NCBI GenBank assembly: GCA_002418185.1
Contig: DIDN01000030.1
Span: 1 to 52,453 of the forward strand
Direction: 5' to 3'
Source of the DNA: Deltaproteobacteria bacterium UBA5799
GTDB lineage: Bacteria > Desulfobacterota > GWC2-55-46
DNA length: 52,453 nt
Made by a program: the position numbers and the translations under genes. Of the stretch, positions 24,597 to 33,560 are shown one piece after another. Under the pieces are notes generated by a model that was not told the origin of the DNA, searched no databases, and was given only the letters and a program-made list of their open reading frames with translations. Numbering within the stretch: position 1 is the first letter of the stretch; every line of letters starts with the position of its first letter.

Positions 24597-25208
24597 TTAT
24601 GCCCTTGCCTTTGAGATGAGCCGTAGCGATTCCTTGAGGACGTTCTCGAAGGCCGGCTCGTCGCCGAGGGAGCGGGCCGCCTTCCTTGCCGCCTCCTCAG
24701 CGGGGGCTGTCCGGTAGCCGAGGTTTTCAAGCGCCGAGACCACGTCGGTCACGAGCTGGTCCGCGACCGGAGCGGGTTCTTCCCGAGGCCCGCCCTTGAG
24801 GGATACCGCGCCTATCTTGTCCTTGAGCTCCAGTATGAGCCGCTCTGACGACTTTGCGCCGATGCCGGGGATGGAGCCGAGCCGCGCCTTGTCCGACGAG
24901 CTTATGGCCTGGACCAGGTCTCCCACGGCGACCCCCGAGAGGATGTTCCGGGCAAGCCTCGGCCCCACGCCGGAGACGCTTATGAGGAGCTGGAAGACTT
25001 CCTTCTCCTCCTGCGTAAGGAAGCCGTAGAGCTGTATGGCGTCCTCCTTGAGGTGCGTATGTACACGGAGGCTTACGGCCTCTCCGTCCCGGGGGAGGGT
25101 GTAGAACGTGGAAAGCGGGATGAAGACCTCGTAGCCCACCCCGCCCGTCTCGACGACGACCGATTCAGTCGTCTTGTGTACTATGCGCCCCTTTATGCTG
25201 GCGATCAT
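24597..25208 (-). CDS. ruvA: Holliday junction DNA helicase subunit RuvA
   Basis: Tetrameric junction-binding protein of the RuvABC complex. The ATG at 25208 gives 203 residues starting MIASIKGRIVHK, the family's OB-fold start. It overlaps the ruvC stop as ATGA. The frame is open 25 codons upstream, but that part lies inside ruvC. Helix-hairpin-helix motifs are SVSGVGPRLARNIL and SIPGIGAKSSERLI. The C-terminal domain III that contacts RuvB follows a short linker. Confidence 0.96.
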   Translation of the reverse strand: MIASIKGRIVHKTTESVVVETGGVGYEVFIPLSTFYTLPRDGEAVSLRVHTHLKEDAIQLYGFLTQEEKEVFQLLISVSGVGPRLARNILSGVAVGDLVQAISSSDKARLGSIPGIGAKSSERLILELKDKIGAVSLKGGPREEPAPVADQLVTDVVSALENLGYRTAPAEEAARKAARSLGDEPAFENVLKESLRLISKARA

Positions 25209-25726
25209 ATCGTGCGCCCGGTGTGGAGAAGCGCGGCCTCCCCTTTTACGCGGAGGCCGGCAGAATGGCTGTTGAGGTGACATATTGCGAGGGCAAGCGC
25301 GTCAGTCGCGTCCTTTTTCCCTGCGATAAGCCCGGCCTTCAAAAGAAGCCCCACCATCTTCTGCACCTCTTCCTTGGCGGCCCTGCCGTTTCCGGTGACC
25401 GCCTGCTTGACCGATGAAGGGGAATACTCGTAGACGGGTATGCCGAACTCAGCGACGGTAACGAGGAGAGCCCCCCTCGCCTGCCCGAGGGTAATGGCGC
25501 TCCTCGCGTTCTTCGCGTAAAAGACCGATTCGAGCGAGACGGCCTCGGGCCTGAACTCCTCCATTATCTCCCTGAGCCCCTTCGTTATGAAAAGGAGCCG
25601 CGAGGAAAGCGGAAGCCCGGCGCCGGGCGAGATGTCCCCGTGGCAGATGCGGACGAGCGCATTGCCCTTTCTCTCCACTATGCCGTAGCCCGTAGAGACG
25701 CTCCCGGGGTCTATTCCCAGCACCAT
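25205..25726 (-). CDS. ruvC: Crossover junction endodeoxyribonuclease RuvC
   Basis: Resolvase that nicks Holliday junctions symmetrically. With the ATG at 25726 the catalytic acids are D6 (GIDPGS), E66 (LESVFY), D139 and D142 (KDATDALALAICH), almost exactly the E. coli spacing. This ATG is preceded by AAGGTGA at 5 bases. A GTG three codons earlier overlaps that site and is less likely. 173 residues. First gene of ruvC-ruvA-ruvB; the gap behind it holds repeat family A. Confidence 0.95.
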   Translation of the reverse strand: MVLGIDPGSVSTGYGIVERKGNALVRICHGDISPGAGLPLSSRLLFITKGLREIMEEFRPEAVSLESVFYAKNARSAITLGQARGALLVTVAEFGIPVYEYSPSSVKQAVTGNGRAAKEEVQKMVGLLLKAGLIAGKKDATDALALAICHLNSHSAGLRVKGEAALLHTGRTI

Positions 25727-25772
25727 CGTTTTCACCTTGCAGGCCGGGGAAGCACTGATTGATGCTCGTATT

Positions 25773-25858
25773 TGTCATTCTGAGGAGCGTAGCGACCCAA
25801 TAATCTCGCAACCTGCCGGTTCCAAAAAACGAGATGCTCCGTTTCGCTCAGGATGACA
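25773..25858. repeat. Repeat family A, copy 2 (inverted-repeat element)
   Basis: Left arm begins TGTCATTCTGAGGAGCG; right arm ends TTTCGCTCAGGATGACA. The arms are imperfect inverted repeats about 86 bases apart end to end, with no ORF. It fills the gap between ruvC and yebC and resembles the widespread MITE-like or palindromic element of many environmental genomes. Confidence 0.8.
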
Positions 25859-25936
25859 TGCATTTGCGAATGAATCAGACGTCCCCTGGAATTAACTCCG
25901 GATACCGCGCGAACTCGCGCCATCAAGACAGCGTAT

Positions 25937-26689
25937 TCAGGAAGCGATGCTCGACATCTCCTCCGCGGAAATGTCGAAGTTTGCATACACGGACTGGACG
26001 TCGTCCAGGTCCTCGAGCTCTTCGAGGAGGTTCAGCACCTGCCTGGCCACCTTCCCCTCGACGCTCACCGTGGTCTTGGGCACCATCTCGATATCGGAAT
26101 GGGAGTAGCGGACTCCGGCCTGGTCGAATGCCGATTTGACCCTGGCGTAGTCCGTGGGCTCGGTGTAGGCCTCGTATACCCTGTCGTCATGGTTCGGGAC
26201 CACGTCCTCGGCCCCGGCCTCGAGCGCCGCCTCCATGAGCTTCTCTTCCGAGATGGAGCCCATGTCGAAGGTGAAGACGCCCTTTTTCTCGAACATATAG
26301 GCGACCGAGCCGCTCTGCCCGAGGCTTCCGCCGAAGCGTGAAAATGCGTGCCTCACCTCCGAGGCGGTCCGGTTCCTGTTGTCGGTCATGAAGTTCACTA
26401 TCACGGCGACCCCGCCCGGCCCGTAGCCCTCGTAGGCGCCCTCCTCGTAGACCACGTTTTCAAGCTCGCCCGCGCCCTTCTTTATGGCCCTTTCGATATT
26501 GTCGGCGGGAAGGTTCTCGGCCCTGGCCTTTTCGACGGCGAGACGGAGCCTGGGGTTTCCCGCCGGGTCGCTGCCGCTCTTGGCCGCGACCATTATCTCC
26601 TTCACGAGTTTCGTGAAGACCTTGCCCTTTTTGGCGTCGGACTTGGCCTTCTTGTGCTTGATGTTGGCCCACTTGGAATGCCCTGCCAT
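25937..26689 (-). CDS. yebC: YebC/PmpR-family transcriptional regulator
   Basis: Cytoplasmic YebC/TACO1-like protein. Family members are described as DNA-binding regulators and as factors easing ribosome stalling. From the ATG at 26689 (site GGGGTGG) it has 250 residues and starts MAGHSKWANIKHKK, the family signature. Upstream codons in the same frame are not similar. GPGGVAVIVNFMTDNRNRT and the acidic late segment are typical. It stands upstream of ruvCAB, the usual yebC-ruvC association, though here separated from ruvC by a 210-base gap holding a repeat. Confidence 0.96.
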   Translation of the reverse strand: MAGHSKWANIKHKKAKSDAKKGKVFTKLVKEIMVAAKSGSDPAGNPRLRLAVEKARAENLPADNIERAIKKGAGELENVVYEEGAYEGYGPGGVAVIVNFMTDNRNRTASEVRHAFSRFGGSLGQSGSVAYMFEKKGVFTFDMGSISEEKLMEAALEAGAEDVVPNHDDRVYEAYTEPTDYARVKSAFDQAGVRYSHSDIEMVPKTTVSVEGKVARQVLNLLEELEDLDDVQSVYANFDISAEEMSSIAS

Positions 26690-26835
26690 TAAACCACCCC
26701 GCCACGAGACTTTTGTCGAAGAACAAAAAAACACACGCACGATTTACGATTCATAACACAAAACGGCATGCTTTTCAATTTGCATTATGGGTCGCGCAGC
26801 CTGAATCGGTTCTTCAAGGGCGCTCCGGTTCCTTC

Positions 26836-26844
26836 TGTTATACT
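26836..26844 (+). promoter_or_regulatory. Extended -10 promoter of the PAS gene
   Basis: TGTTATACT on the plus strand is an extended -10 (TGn plus TATACT). No good -35 is seen at 16-18 bases. It lies about 67 bases before the chosen ATG at 26911. Confidence 0.5.
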
Positions 26845-26910
26845 AAAAACAGGACCAGGACAATCCGTTTGGCAAGCACTCAGGCAAAGGCCGGAAAGGA
26901 GCGTTTTTTT

Positions 26911-28362
26911 ATGGACCGTGCCGGCGACCGCGGGCTCTTCGAAGAGCTGGAGCGTCTGAAAAGGCGCGTAAGCGAACTCGAGAAGGACGAGGCCGAGAGG
27001 AAGCGTTCCCTTGAAGAGACCCCCGCCACCATCGAGGCCCTGATGGAGTACATACCCGAGGGCATAATAATAGTTTCCTCGCCTGACGAGACCGTAAGGA
27101 TGGCAAGCAGGGAAGCGCTCCGTATGTCGGGTAACGGCGAAGAGGGCATCGAGGGGCTTACGCTAAAGGAGCTTGGCGGCAAATGCCCCTTTACCCATGT
27201 CGACGGGCGGAAGATAAGCGACGGGGAAAACCCCGTCCTCGTCGCGCTCAGGGAAGGCAGGGTCGTAAGCGACCGGGAGTTCACTCTCCGGAGGCCGGAC
27301 GGGAGCGAGATACATGTCCTCGCAAACGCCGGCCCGGTCTTCGACAAATCGGGCAAGCTCCTCGGAGCGATAGCCTCGTGGAGGGACATATCCGCCAGGA
27401 GGAGAGCGGAGCAGGCAGTACTCCGGGAACGAGGCCTCCTGAGGAAGGTGCTCGCAATCCTGCCCGTGGGCGTATGGATACTCGACGGCAGCGGCAACAT
27501 CCTGGAAGGGAACGACGAGGGGCAGAGGATCTGGGGCGGCATGAAGCACGTTGGAATCGAGAAATACGGCGAATACAAGGGACGGTGGGCGGAGACGGGC
27601 AGGCCCATAGCCCCTCACGAGTGGGCAGGCGCGAGGGCCGTTGAAAAGGGCGAGACGTCCTTGAACGAAGAAGTTGAGATAGAGGGCTTCGACGGCGCGC
27701 ACCGTTTCATAATCAACTCGGCTGTGCCGCTCACCGATGAAAGGGGCGGGATAATCGGCGCGGTCACGGTCAACCAGGACATAACCGCAAGGAAGATCGG
27801 GGAAAGGATGCTCGCCGAGGCCCAGAGGACGGCGAGCCTCGGGAACTGGATATGGGACACTGAAAGAGACGAGATATGCGGCTCAGGCGAGGCGTACAGG
27901 ATATTCGGGCTCCCGGAAGGCCAGCCCATGAACATGGAGAAGTTCATGAAGATGGTCCACCCGGACGACCGGGAGGCGCTCAATAAAGCCATTCAGGACT
28001 CCCTCGAAAGAGGCGGTGGGTACGAGTTCGACTTCAGGGTCGAGGTCAATGGCGCCCTGAAACACGTCCAGGCGATCGGCAGGACCGAGTACAGGAACGG
28101 GAAGCCCGTGGCCGTAAGGGGCACGGTCCAGGACATTACGGAAAGGAAGAAGACGGAAAACGAGCTCAAGGGCGCGCTCGCCCGCATAAAGACCCTGAGC
28201 GGCCTCATACCCATATGCGCGAACTGCAAGAGGATAAGGGACGACAGGGGCTACTGGATGAGGATAGAAAAATTCATAGAAGACCGCTCGACCGCCGAGT
28301 TCACCCACAGCCTCTGCCCCGAATGCGAGAGGAAACTCTACGAGGAGGACAAGGCGGCCTGA
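26911..28362 (+). CDS. Kinase-less triple-PAS protein with C-terminal CxxC/CxxC zinc-finger-like tail
   Basis: 483 residues from the ATG at 26911 (AAAGGAG, 10 bases upstream); the frame is open earlier but that part looks random. A short coiled coil (8-38) is followed by three PAS/PAC units. PAC ends are visible as GAIASWRDISARRRAEQ, GAVTVNQDITARK and RGTVQDITERKKTE. The tail after the last PAS reads LIPICANCKRIRDDRGYW and later LCPECERKLY, a four-cysteine motif known at the C-terminus of many PAS proteins and probably metal-binding. There is no HisKA, HATPase, GGDEF or methyl-accepting domain, so output must be by partner contact. It converges on the sigma54 regulator gene with 4 bases between stops. 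Confidence 0.85.
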   Translation: MDRAGDRGLFEELERLKRRVSELEKDEAERKRSLEETPATIEALMEYIPEGIIIVSSPDETVRMASREALRMSGNGEEGIEGLTLKELGGKCPFTHVDGRKISDGENPVLVALREGRVVSDREFTLRRPDGSEIHVLANAGPVFDKSGKLLGAIASWRDISARRRAEQAVLRERGLLRKVLAILPVGVWILDGSGNILEGNDEGQRIWGGMKHVGIEKYGEYKGRWAETGRPIAPHEWAGARAVEKGETSLNEEVEIEGFDGAHRFIINSAVPLTDERGGIIGAVTVNQDITARKIGERMLAEAQRTASLGNWIWDTERDEICGSGEAYRIFGLPEGQPMNMEKFMKMVHPDDREALNKAIQDSLERGGGYEFDFRVEVNGALKHVQAIGRTEYRNGKPVAVRGTVQDITERKKTENELKGALARIKTLSGLIPICANCKRIRDDRGYWMRIEKFIEDRSTAEFTHSLCPECERKLYEEDKAA

Positions 28363-28366
28363 TTGC

Positions 28367-29770
28367 CTACCCCCTTTTCCATCCCGGACCGGAAGCCCCC
28401 TGGCCCTTCAGACCGAGCTCCCGCATCTTGAGAAGGAGCGTATTCCTGTGTATCTTGAGCGTCCTTGCCGCTTCGGCCCTGTTCCAGTTGGTCTTTTCCA
28501 GCACGCCTTCTATGTATCGCCTCTCGAACGCCCTGACCGCCTCCCTGAGGTCCGGCGCTTCGCTGCCCGAAGCCTCCTCTTCGTCGGAGAGCATGCCGAG
28601 CGGCAGGTCGTCGGCGCCGATAAGGCCGCCTTCAGGGGCGAGCACCACGAGCCTTTCCATGAGGTTCTCAAGCTCCCTTATGTTGCCCGGCCAGGAATAG
28701 CCCATGAACGCCTCGATGACCTCGGGGCGGACCCCCTCAACTCTCTTGCCGCACTTCTTCGAGAGCTTTTCGAGAAAGTGCTCGACAAGGAGCGGAACGT
28801 CCTCTTTCCGGTCCCTCAAGGGCGGCAGGTCTATGGGCACCACCTTGAGCCTGTAAAAGAGGTCCTCCCTGAAGCGGCCCGCCGCGACCTCGTCCTCGAG
28901 CCTGGCGTTCGAGGCGGCGATGACCCTTATGTCCACGCTGATGGGCGAGTTCGAGCCGACCCGTTCGAACGACCTCTCCTGCAGCACACGGAGGAGCTTT
29001 ATCTGGAGGTGCATGGGGAGTGTGGAGACCTCGTCGAGGAAGAGCGTGCCTGTGTCTGCGTACTCGAACCTGCCTGCCTTCCTCTGGTGCGCGCCGGTGA
29101 AAGCGCCCCTCTCGTGCCCGAAGAGCTCGCTTTCCATCAGCTCCGAGGGCACCGCCCCGCAGTTCACGGGAACGAAGGGCCTCTCCCTCCTGTCGCTCAT
29201 AACGTGGACGGCCCTGGCGACGAGTTCCTTGCCGGTCCCGCTCTCGCCTGTTATGAGCACCCCTGAGGATGTCCGGCTTACCGCCTGCATGAGACCGAAC
29301 ACCTTTCTCATCGCGGGAGACTTGCTTATCATCTCGCCGTTCAGGTACTTGAGGCCGGTCCGTTCGTTCAGCTCCTCCCTGAGGAACTCGACCTCGCTCC
29401 TGAGCTTGAGCCCTTCGGAGAGCCTCGAAAGGGTGGCAATCAGCTCGTCGCCGTCGAAAGGCTTGGTTATATAGTCATAGGCGCCTTTTTTAAGGCACGC
29501 CACGGCCTGCTCGGCGCTGTCGAGTGCGGAGATCATCACGACCTCGATTGAGCCGTCGAGCTCCTTAAGGCGCCCGAGCGCCTCAAGCCCGTCCATGCCC
29601 GGGAGCTTGACGTCAAGGAGCACGATTTCCACCGGCCTCGAACGCGCAAGCGAAAGCGCCTCCGGGCCGGTCCGCGCCTTGACTACGTCATAGGCCTCAC
29701 GCAGGAGTATCTCAAGAGTGCCTGTTATGGAGTCGTCGTCGTCCACAACGAGTACAAGCGGTCTTCTCAT
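28367..29770 (-). CDS. Sigma54-dependent response regulator (NtrC family, receiver-AAA+-Fis)
   Basis: 467 residues from ATG 29770 (GAAGG five bases upstream); an ATG 12 codons earlier is possible. The receiver has acidic pocket DDDD (10-13) and phospho-acceptor D53. The AAA+ domain has Walker A GESGTGKE (175-182), an intact GAFTGA loop (222-227) and GTLFLDEV. The C-terminal Fis-type helix-turn-helix reads NWNRAEAARTLKIHRNTL. It activates RNA polymerase-sigma54 promoters, targets unknown. No cognate histidine kinase is adjacent: the neighbour is the PAS protein without a kinase, and behind it lie ntrYX. It has its own sigma70-like promoter. Confidence 0.93.
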   Translation of the reverse strand: MRRPLVLVVDDDDSITGTLEILLREAYDVVKARTGPEALSLARSRPVEIVLLDVKLPGMDGLEALGRLKELDGSIEVVMISALDSAEQAVACLKKGAYDYITKPFDGDELIATLSRLSEGLKLRSEVEFLREELNERTGLKYLNGEMISKSPAMRKVFGLMQAVSRTSSGVLITGESGTGKELVARAVHVMSDRRERPFVPVNCGAVPSELMESELFGHERGAFTGAHQRKAGRFEYADTGTLFLDEVSTLPMHLQIKLLRVLQERSFERVGSNSPISVDIRVIAASNARLEDEVAAGRFREDLFYRLKVVPIDLPPLRDRKEDVPLLVEHFLEKLSKKCGKRVEGVRPEVIEAFMGYSWPGNIRELENLMERLVVLAPEGGLIGADDLPLGMLSDEEEASGSEAPDLREAVRAFERRYIEGVLEKTNWNRAEAARTLKIHRNTLLLKMRELGLKGQGASGPGWKRG

Positions 29771-29844
29771 ATAAGCCTTCGAATGTTTTCCGAGGAGTCT
29801 CGCCATTTGCCCTGACTATTCACAAATGATGTACTATTGAACTA

Positions 29845-29872
29845 ATAGTAACATAATGTGACCAAGTGTCAA
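29845..29872 (-). promoter_or_regulatory. Promoter of the sigma54 response-regulator gene
   Basis: Minus strand: perfect -35 TTGACA (29872-29867), a 16-base spacer, -10 TACTAT (29850-29845) preceded by TGT. It lies in a markedly AT-rich patch (29810-29900) between ntrX and the regulator, so the regulator is probably transcribed independently of ntrYX. Confidence 0.55.
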
Positions 29873-29943
29873 GGCATTTTACATATATATTTACAATGTG
29901 TTTAAGCGCCCGGCTAAGGTGGGGTTTCCGACGGTGCGGGCTT

Positions 29944-31320
29944 TCAGACTACATCGGCTGAAGCGTCTTCGTTCTCTATGCCGTAACTCCTTATTTTCCT
30001 GTAAAGATGGCTCCTTTCAATGCCTATGGCCTCGGCTGTGCGGGCTATGTTGCCCCCGAACTCCTTGAGTTTCCTGGAGATGAACTCCTTTTCGAAGTCC
30101 TTCCTGGCTTCCTTTAGGAGATTGCCCCTGAAAACGGATCCCGACTGGGAAGGCTGGGGCCCCCTTATATACGGGGGTATGTCGTCGGCGGTTATCGTAT
30201 GGGAATGCGCCATTATGACGAGCCTCTCCATGAGGTTCTTAAGCTCCCGGACATTCCCGGGCCAGTCGTAGGAATAGAGCGCCTCCCTGGCCTCCAGGCT
30301 TACGGAGAGGACCTCCCTTGCCGTCTCGCGCGCGAACTCCCTGAGGAAATGTTCCATGAGGAGCGGTATGTCCTCTCTCCTGTCCCTCAAGGGCGGCACA
30401 TGGAACGGGATGACGTTAAGCCTGTAATAGAGGTCCTCCCTGAACCGGCCCCTGGCGACCTCCTCGCTCAGGTTCTTGTTGGTGGCCGCTATGACCCGGG
30501 TATCGACGGTAATGAGCTCGGTGCCGCCCACCCGCTCGAAGCTCTTCTCCTGAAGGACCCGGAGGATCTTGGCCTGCGTCCTGAGGCTCATGTCGCCGAT
30601 TTCGTCCAGGAATATAGTGCCCTTGTCCGCCAGGTCGAACTTGCCCTTTTTCTGGGCGAGCGCGTTCGTGAACGCCCCTTTCTCGTGCCCGAAGAGCTCG
30701 CTCTCTATAAGCTCCTCGGGTATGGCCGCGCAGTTGACCTCGATAAAGGGCATTCCGGACCTCGTTGAAAGGAGGTGTATGTTCCTGGCAACAAGCTCCT
30801 TGCCGGTGCCGTTGTCTCCGGTTATGAGGACCCACGAGTTGGAGGGGGCCGCCTTCCCGATGTCGGCCTTGAGCGACTGGACGGCCCTGGAGCGGCCAAT
30901 TATCTCGAACCTGGCGCCGGCCTTCTGCCTCAGGTTGCTGTTCTCCTCGGTAAGCCTTTTCTGCTCTATCGCGTGCTCGACCGTGAGGGTGACCTTTTCG
31001 AGGGACAGGGGCTTCTCGATGAAATCGTAGGCTCCGAGCTTCGTGGTCCTTACGGCGGTGTCTATGTTGGCGTGCCCGGAGATCATTATGACCGGCAGGC
31101 CCGGGTGCCTGGACTTTATCTCCTTCAGGGCCTCCACGCCGTCCATGCCGGGGAGCCAGATATCGAGGAGCACGGCGTCCGGCTGCCTGACTTCGAGCTT
31201 CTTGAGCGCGTCCTCCGCGCTGCCGGAAGTGACGACATCGTGCCCCTCGTCCTTGAGGACCCCCTGGAGGGCGTCCCTTATATCTTTTTCGTCGTCGACT
31301 ACAAGGACCGTGGTCTTCAT
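29944..31320 (-). CDS. ntrX: Nitrogen/redox response regulator NtrX-like, with GAFTNA loop
   Basis: 458 residues: receiver with D53, AAA+ ATPase with Walker A GDNGTGKE and GTIFLDEIGDM, and C-terminal Fis-type helix-turn-helix GGNIARTAEAIGIERSHLYR. The start overlaps the ntrY stop (ATGA). The sigma54-contacting loop, normally GAFTGA, reads GAFTNA (215-220, bases 30678-30661). That Gly-to-Asn change sits in the residue set that touches sigma54. It may weaken or abolish sigma54 activation and leave DNA binding and sigma70 regulation. Assignment as NtrX rests on the NtrY partner and the C-terminus. Confidence 0.9.
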   Translation of the reverse strand: MKTTVLVVDDEKDIRDALQGVLKDEGHDVVTSGSAEDALKKLEVRQPDAVLLDIWLPGMDGVEALKEIKSRHPGLPVIMISGHANIDTAVRTTKLGAYDFIEKPLSLEKVTLTVEHAIEQKRLTEENSNLRQKAGARFEIIGRSRAVQSLKADIGKAAPSNSWVLITGDNGTGKELVARNIHLLSTRSGMPFIEVNCAAIPEELIESELFGHEKGAFTNALAQKKGKFDLADKGTIFLDEIGDMSLRTQAKILRVLQEKSFERVGGTELITVDTRVIAATNKNLSEEVARGRFREDLYYRLNVIPFHVPPLRDRREDIPLLMEHFLREFARETAREVLSVSLEAREALYSYDWPGNVRELKNLMERLVIMAHSHTITADDIPPYIRGPQPSQSGSVFRGNLLKEARKDFEKEFISRKLKEFGGNIARTAEAIGIERSHLYRKIRSYGIENEDASADVV

Positions 31321-33554
31321 ATGGTCACCGTCCTTACGGGCAGCTCTATAACGAAACGGGTGCCCCTCGGCTGGTTGTCCCTTACCCTTATGTACCCGTT
31401 GTGGTCCGCTATGATGTTGCTCGCGATAGCCAGCCCGAGCCCGGTGCCGGTCCTCTTCGTCGAAAAGTACGGCTCGAAGAGCTTCTGCTTGGCCTCCGCG
31501 GGTATGCCCGGGCCGGTGTCGATGACCTCGAAGCGCGCAAGCTGCAGCTCCGGCATGTAAACGGTCTCTATGCGCACAATGCCGCCCTCGTCTCCGATGG
31601 CGGCTATCGCGTTGTCCATGAGGTTTATTAGTACCCTTTTTATCTGGTCCCTGTCAATGTCGAGGACCGGCAGGCGCTCGTCGAGGGACGACTCGACGCC
31701 TACTGCCCTCTGCCCCGTCTTGTAAAGGGACATGACCTCGCGGACCACCTCGTTCAGGTCGTTCGGGCTGGGGTTTGCCGCTGGCATCCTGGCGAAGCTC
31801 GAAAACTCGTTTACGAGGGCCTTCAGCTCGTCGACCTGCTTTATGATGGTCATGGTGCACTCGTCGAAGACGGTGTCTTCCTCCGGGAACCTGTCCAGGT
31901 ATTTCTTGCGGAGCCTCTGCGCGGAGAGCTTTATGGGGGTAAGCGGGTTTTTTATCTCGTGCGCTATCCTCCTGGCGACCTCCTTCCAGGCGGACATCCG
32001 CTGGGTCTTTACGAGATGGGTGAGGTCGTCGAGGACCGCGACCATGCCGAGGTAGTTCCCGGAGTCGTCCTTCAGGGCGTTCAGGTTGGCAAGCACCGTC
32101 ATCACCTTGCCGTCGACATCCACCCTCATCTGCTTCTCCATTGACTCGAGACCCATCTCGTTCATGGCGCGTATCATTTCCCGGAGCACCTCCCTGTCCT
32201 CCTCCCGGAGCACCTCCCTGTAGTTCCTGCCTATTATGTTCTCCTCGCCCGCCCCGAGCATCTGGGCGGCCACGCGGTTTATCGAGACTATCTTCCCGGA
32301 CTTGTCGATCGATATGACGCCCGCGGGCACGTTCCCCAGGACTATCTCTATGTACCTCCTCCTCTGGTCGAGCTCCGTGTTCGTGCGCCGGAGGTCGAGG
32401 TTCGCGGCCTCGATCTTGTATTTGCCGGTCTTCAAGTCCTCTGTCATCCTGTTGAAGGATTTCACGAGCAGGCCGATCTCGTCGTCCGATTCGACCTTTA
32501 TCCTGTAATCCAGGTTCCCGCTCGCCACGGCATGGGTGCCCTCTGCGAGCTCGTGGATGGGCACCGTAAGCTCCTTGGCGAGGTACCGGCCTATCCAGAT
32601 GGAGAAAAAGACTATGAAGAGGGTTATTATGAGGAGTATCGTGAAATAGCTCGCCTTTACCGGGTACCTCAAGAGCTTCAGCTGCTTGTAGCCCTCGAAG
32701 GCCGCGGAAATCTCCTTCATCTTGTCCATGAGGCTACGCGGGACGTAGTAGCTCACGGCCACCGCCCCGGACGGCGCACCGCCCTCGACCGTGGGCTTGA
32801 GAGGCGCGACCGCCCTTACCACGTCTCCCACCTGCAGGGTCTGTATGTAGCTCGACGCCTCGCCCCTGAGCGCCCTGGTGACCGCGCCCTCGTCGGTGTC
32901 GGGGACCATGTTGCGGGTTATCTTGTCGGCCAGCGTGTAGAGCTCCCTTTGCCCGGCGGCGGAGAAGACCTCCACGGTGGAGAGGTCCCACTCGACTATC
33001 TTCCGCCTTACGAAGTCCTCCCGCCCGTCGGCGTCCACGTCCCCGGCGTCCACGGAGACGGCAAGGGCCCTTGAGGCGGCCTCCACCCTGTCGTGCATGT
33101 CCTTGTAATAGTTCTGCGCCAGCTCCAGCGACTCCTGCAGCGAGTCCTCCACCTTTATGCCGAACCACCCGTCTATGGACCTGTTTATGAAACCTATGAC
33201 TATCACGAAGAGGAGCACGGTCGGCACTATCGAGAGGGCCACGAACGAGGTGACGAGCTTGGTCCTCAATTTCGAGCCCATCACCTGCCGCTTCCTCTCC
33301 ATGAAGAGCTTCACGGTATTACGGAGGACGAGGAAGACGAGGAGGATAAGGAGTATGATGTTGATGTTTATGAGGCCGAAGATGAGGATGTTGGTGGCGA
33401 TCGGCACGTCGCCGCTCAGGGCCGAGAAGTGCGACTCGACCAGGGTGAGGACGATTATCGCGGGGACGACGAGGAAGATGAGCAATATTTCCCTGCGGCG
33501 CCTCCTGGCCTCGGCTTCGGCCTTCTGGGTCTCTATGCTCCGGGGCTCGCTCAT
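31317..33554 (-). CDS. ntrY: Membrane sensor histidine kinase NtrY-like
   Basis: 745 residues: N-terminal pair of membrane helices, a third helix at about 100-125, a periplasmic sensor region, another helix near 310-330, HAMP, then PAS (NVPAGVISIDKSGKIVSINR). The HisKA phospho-acceptor is H532 (RIAHEIKNPLTPIKLSAQRL), and the ATPase has N, G1 (DTGPGIP) and G2 (GTGLGL) boxes. It is the partner of NtrX immediately downstream with a 4-base overlap. The family senses nitrogen or redox state; the signal here is unknown. ATG 6 bases after the DUF4390 stop. Confidence 0.93.
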   Translation of the reverse strand: MSEPRSIETQKAEAEARRRRREILLIFLVVPAIIVLTLVESHFSALSGDVPIATNILIFGLININIILLILLVFLVLRNTVKLFMERKRQVMGSKLRTKLVTSFVALSIVPTVLLFVIVIGFINRSIDGWFGIKVEDSLQESLELAQNYYKDMHDRVEAASRALAVSVDAGDVDADGREDFVRRKIVEWDLSTVEVFSAAGQRELYTLADKITRNMVPDTDEGAVTRALRGEASSYIQTLQVGDVVRAVAPLKPTVEGGAPSGAVAVSYYVPRSLMDKMKEISAAFEGYKQLKLLRYPVKASYFTILLIITLFIVFFSIWIGRYLAKELTVPIHELAEGTHAVASGNLDYRIKVESDDEIGLLVKSFNRMTEDLKTGKYKIEAANLDLRRTNTELDQRRRYIEIVLGNVPAGVISIDKSGKIVSINRVAAQMLGAGEENIIGRNYREVLREEDREVLREMIRAMNEMGLESMEKQMRVDVDGKVMTVLANLNALKDDSGNYLGMVAVLDDLTHLVKTQRMSAWKEVARRIAHEIKNPLTPIKLSAQRLRKKYLDRFPEEDTVFDECTMTIIKQVDELKALVNEFSSFARMPAANPSPNDLNEVVREVMSLYKTGQRAVGVESSLDERLPVLDIDRDQIKRVLINLMDNAIAAIGDEGGIVRIETVYMPELQLARFEVIDTGPGIPAEAKQKLFEPYFSTKRTGTGLGLAIASNIIADHNGYIRVRDNQPRGTRFVIELPVRTVTI

Positions 33555-33560
33555 CGCGTA

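Noticed and set aside
26713..26910. 66-codon upstream extension of the PAS gene
   Set aside because: The promoter-like TGTTATACT lies inside it and the good ribosome site is at 26911; residues there look unstructured and unrelated.
28140..28362. PAS protein read as a histidine kinase
   Set aside because: No HisKA or ATPase motifs follow the last PAS; the chain ends in a four-Cys tail and a stop, and the next gene is on the other strand.
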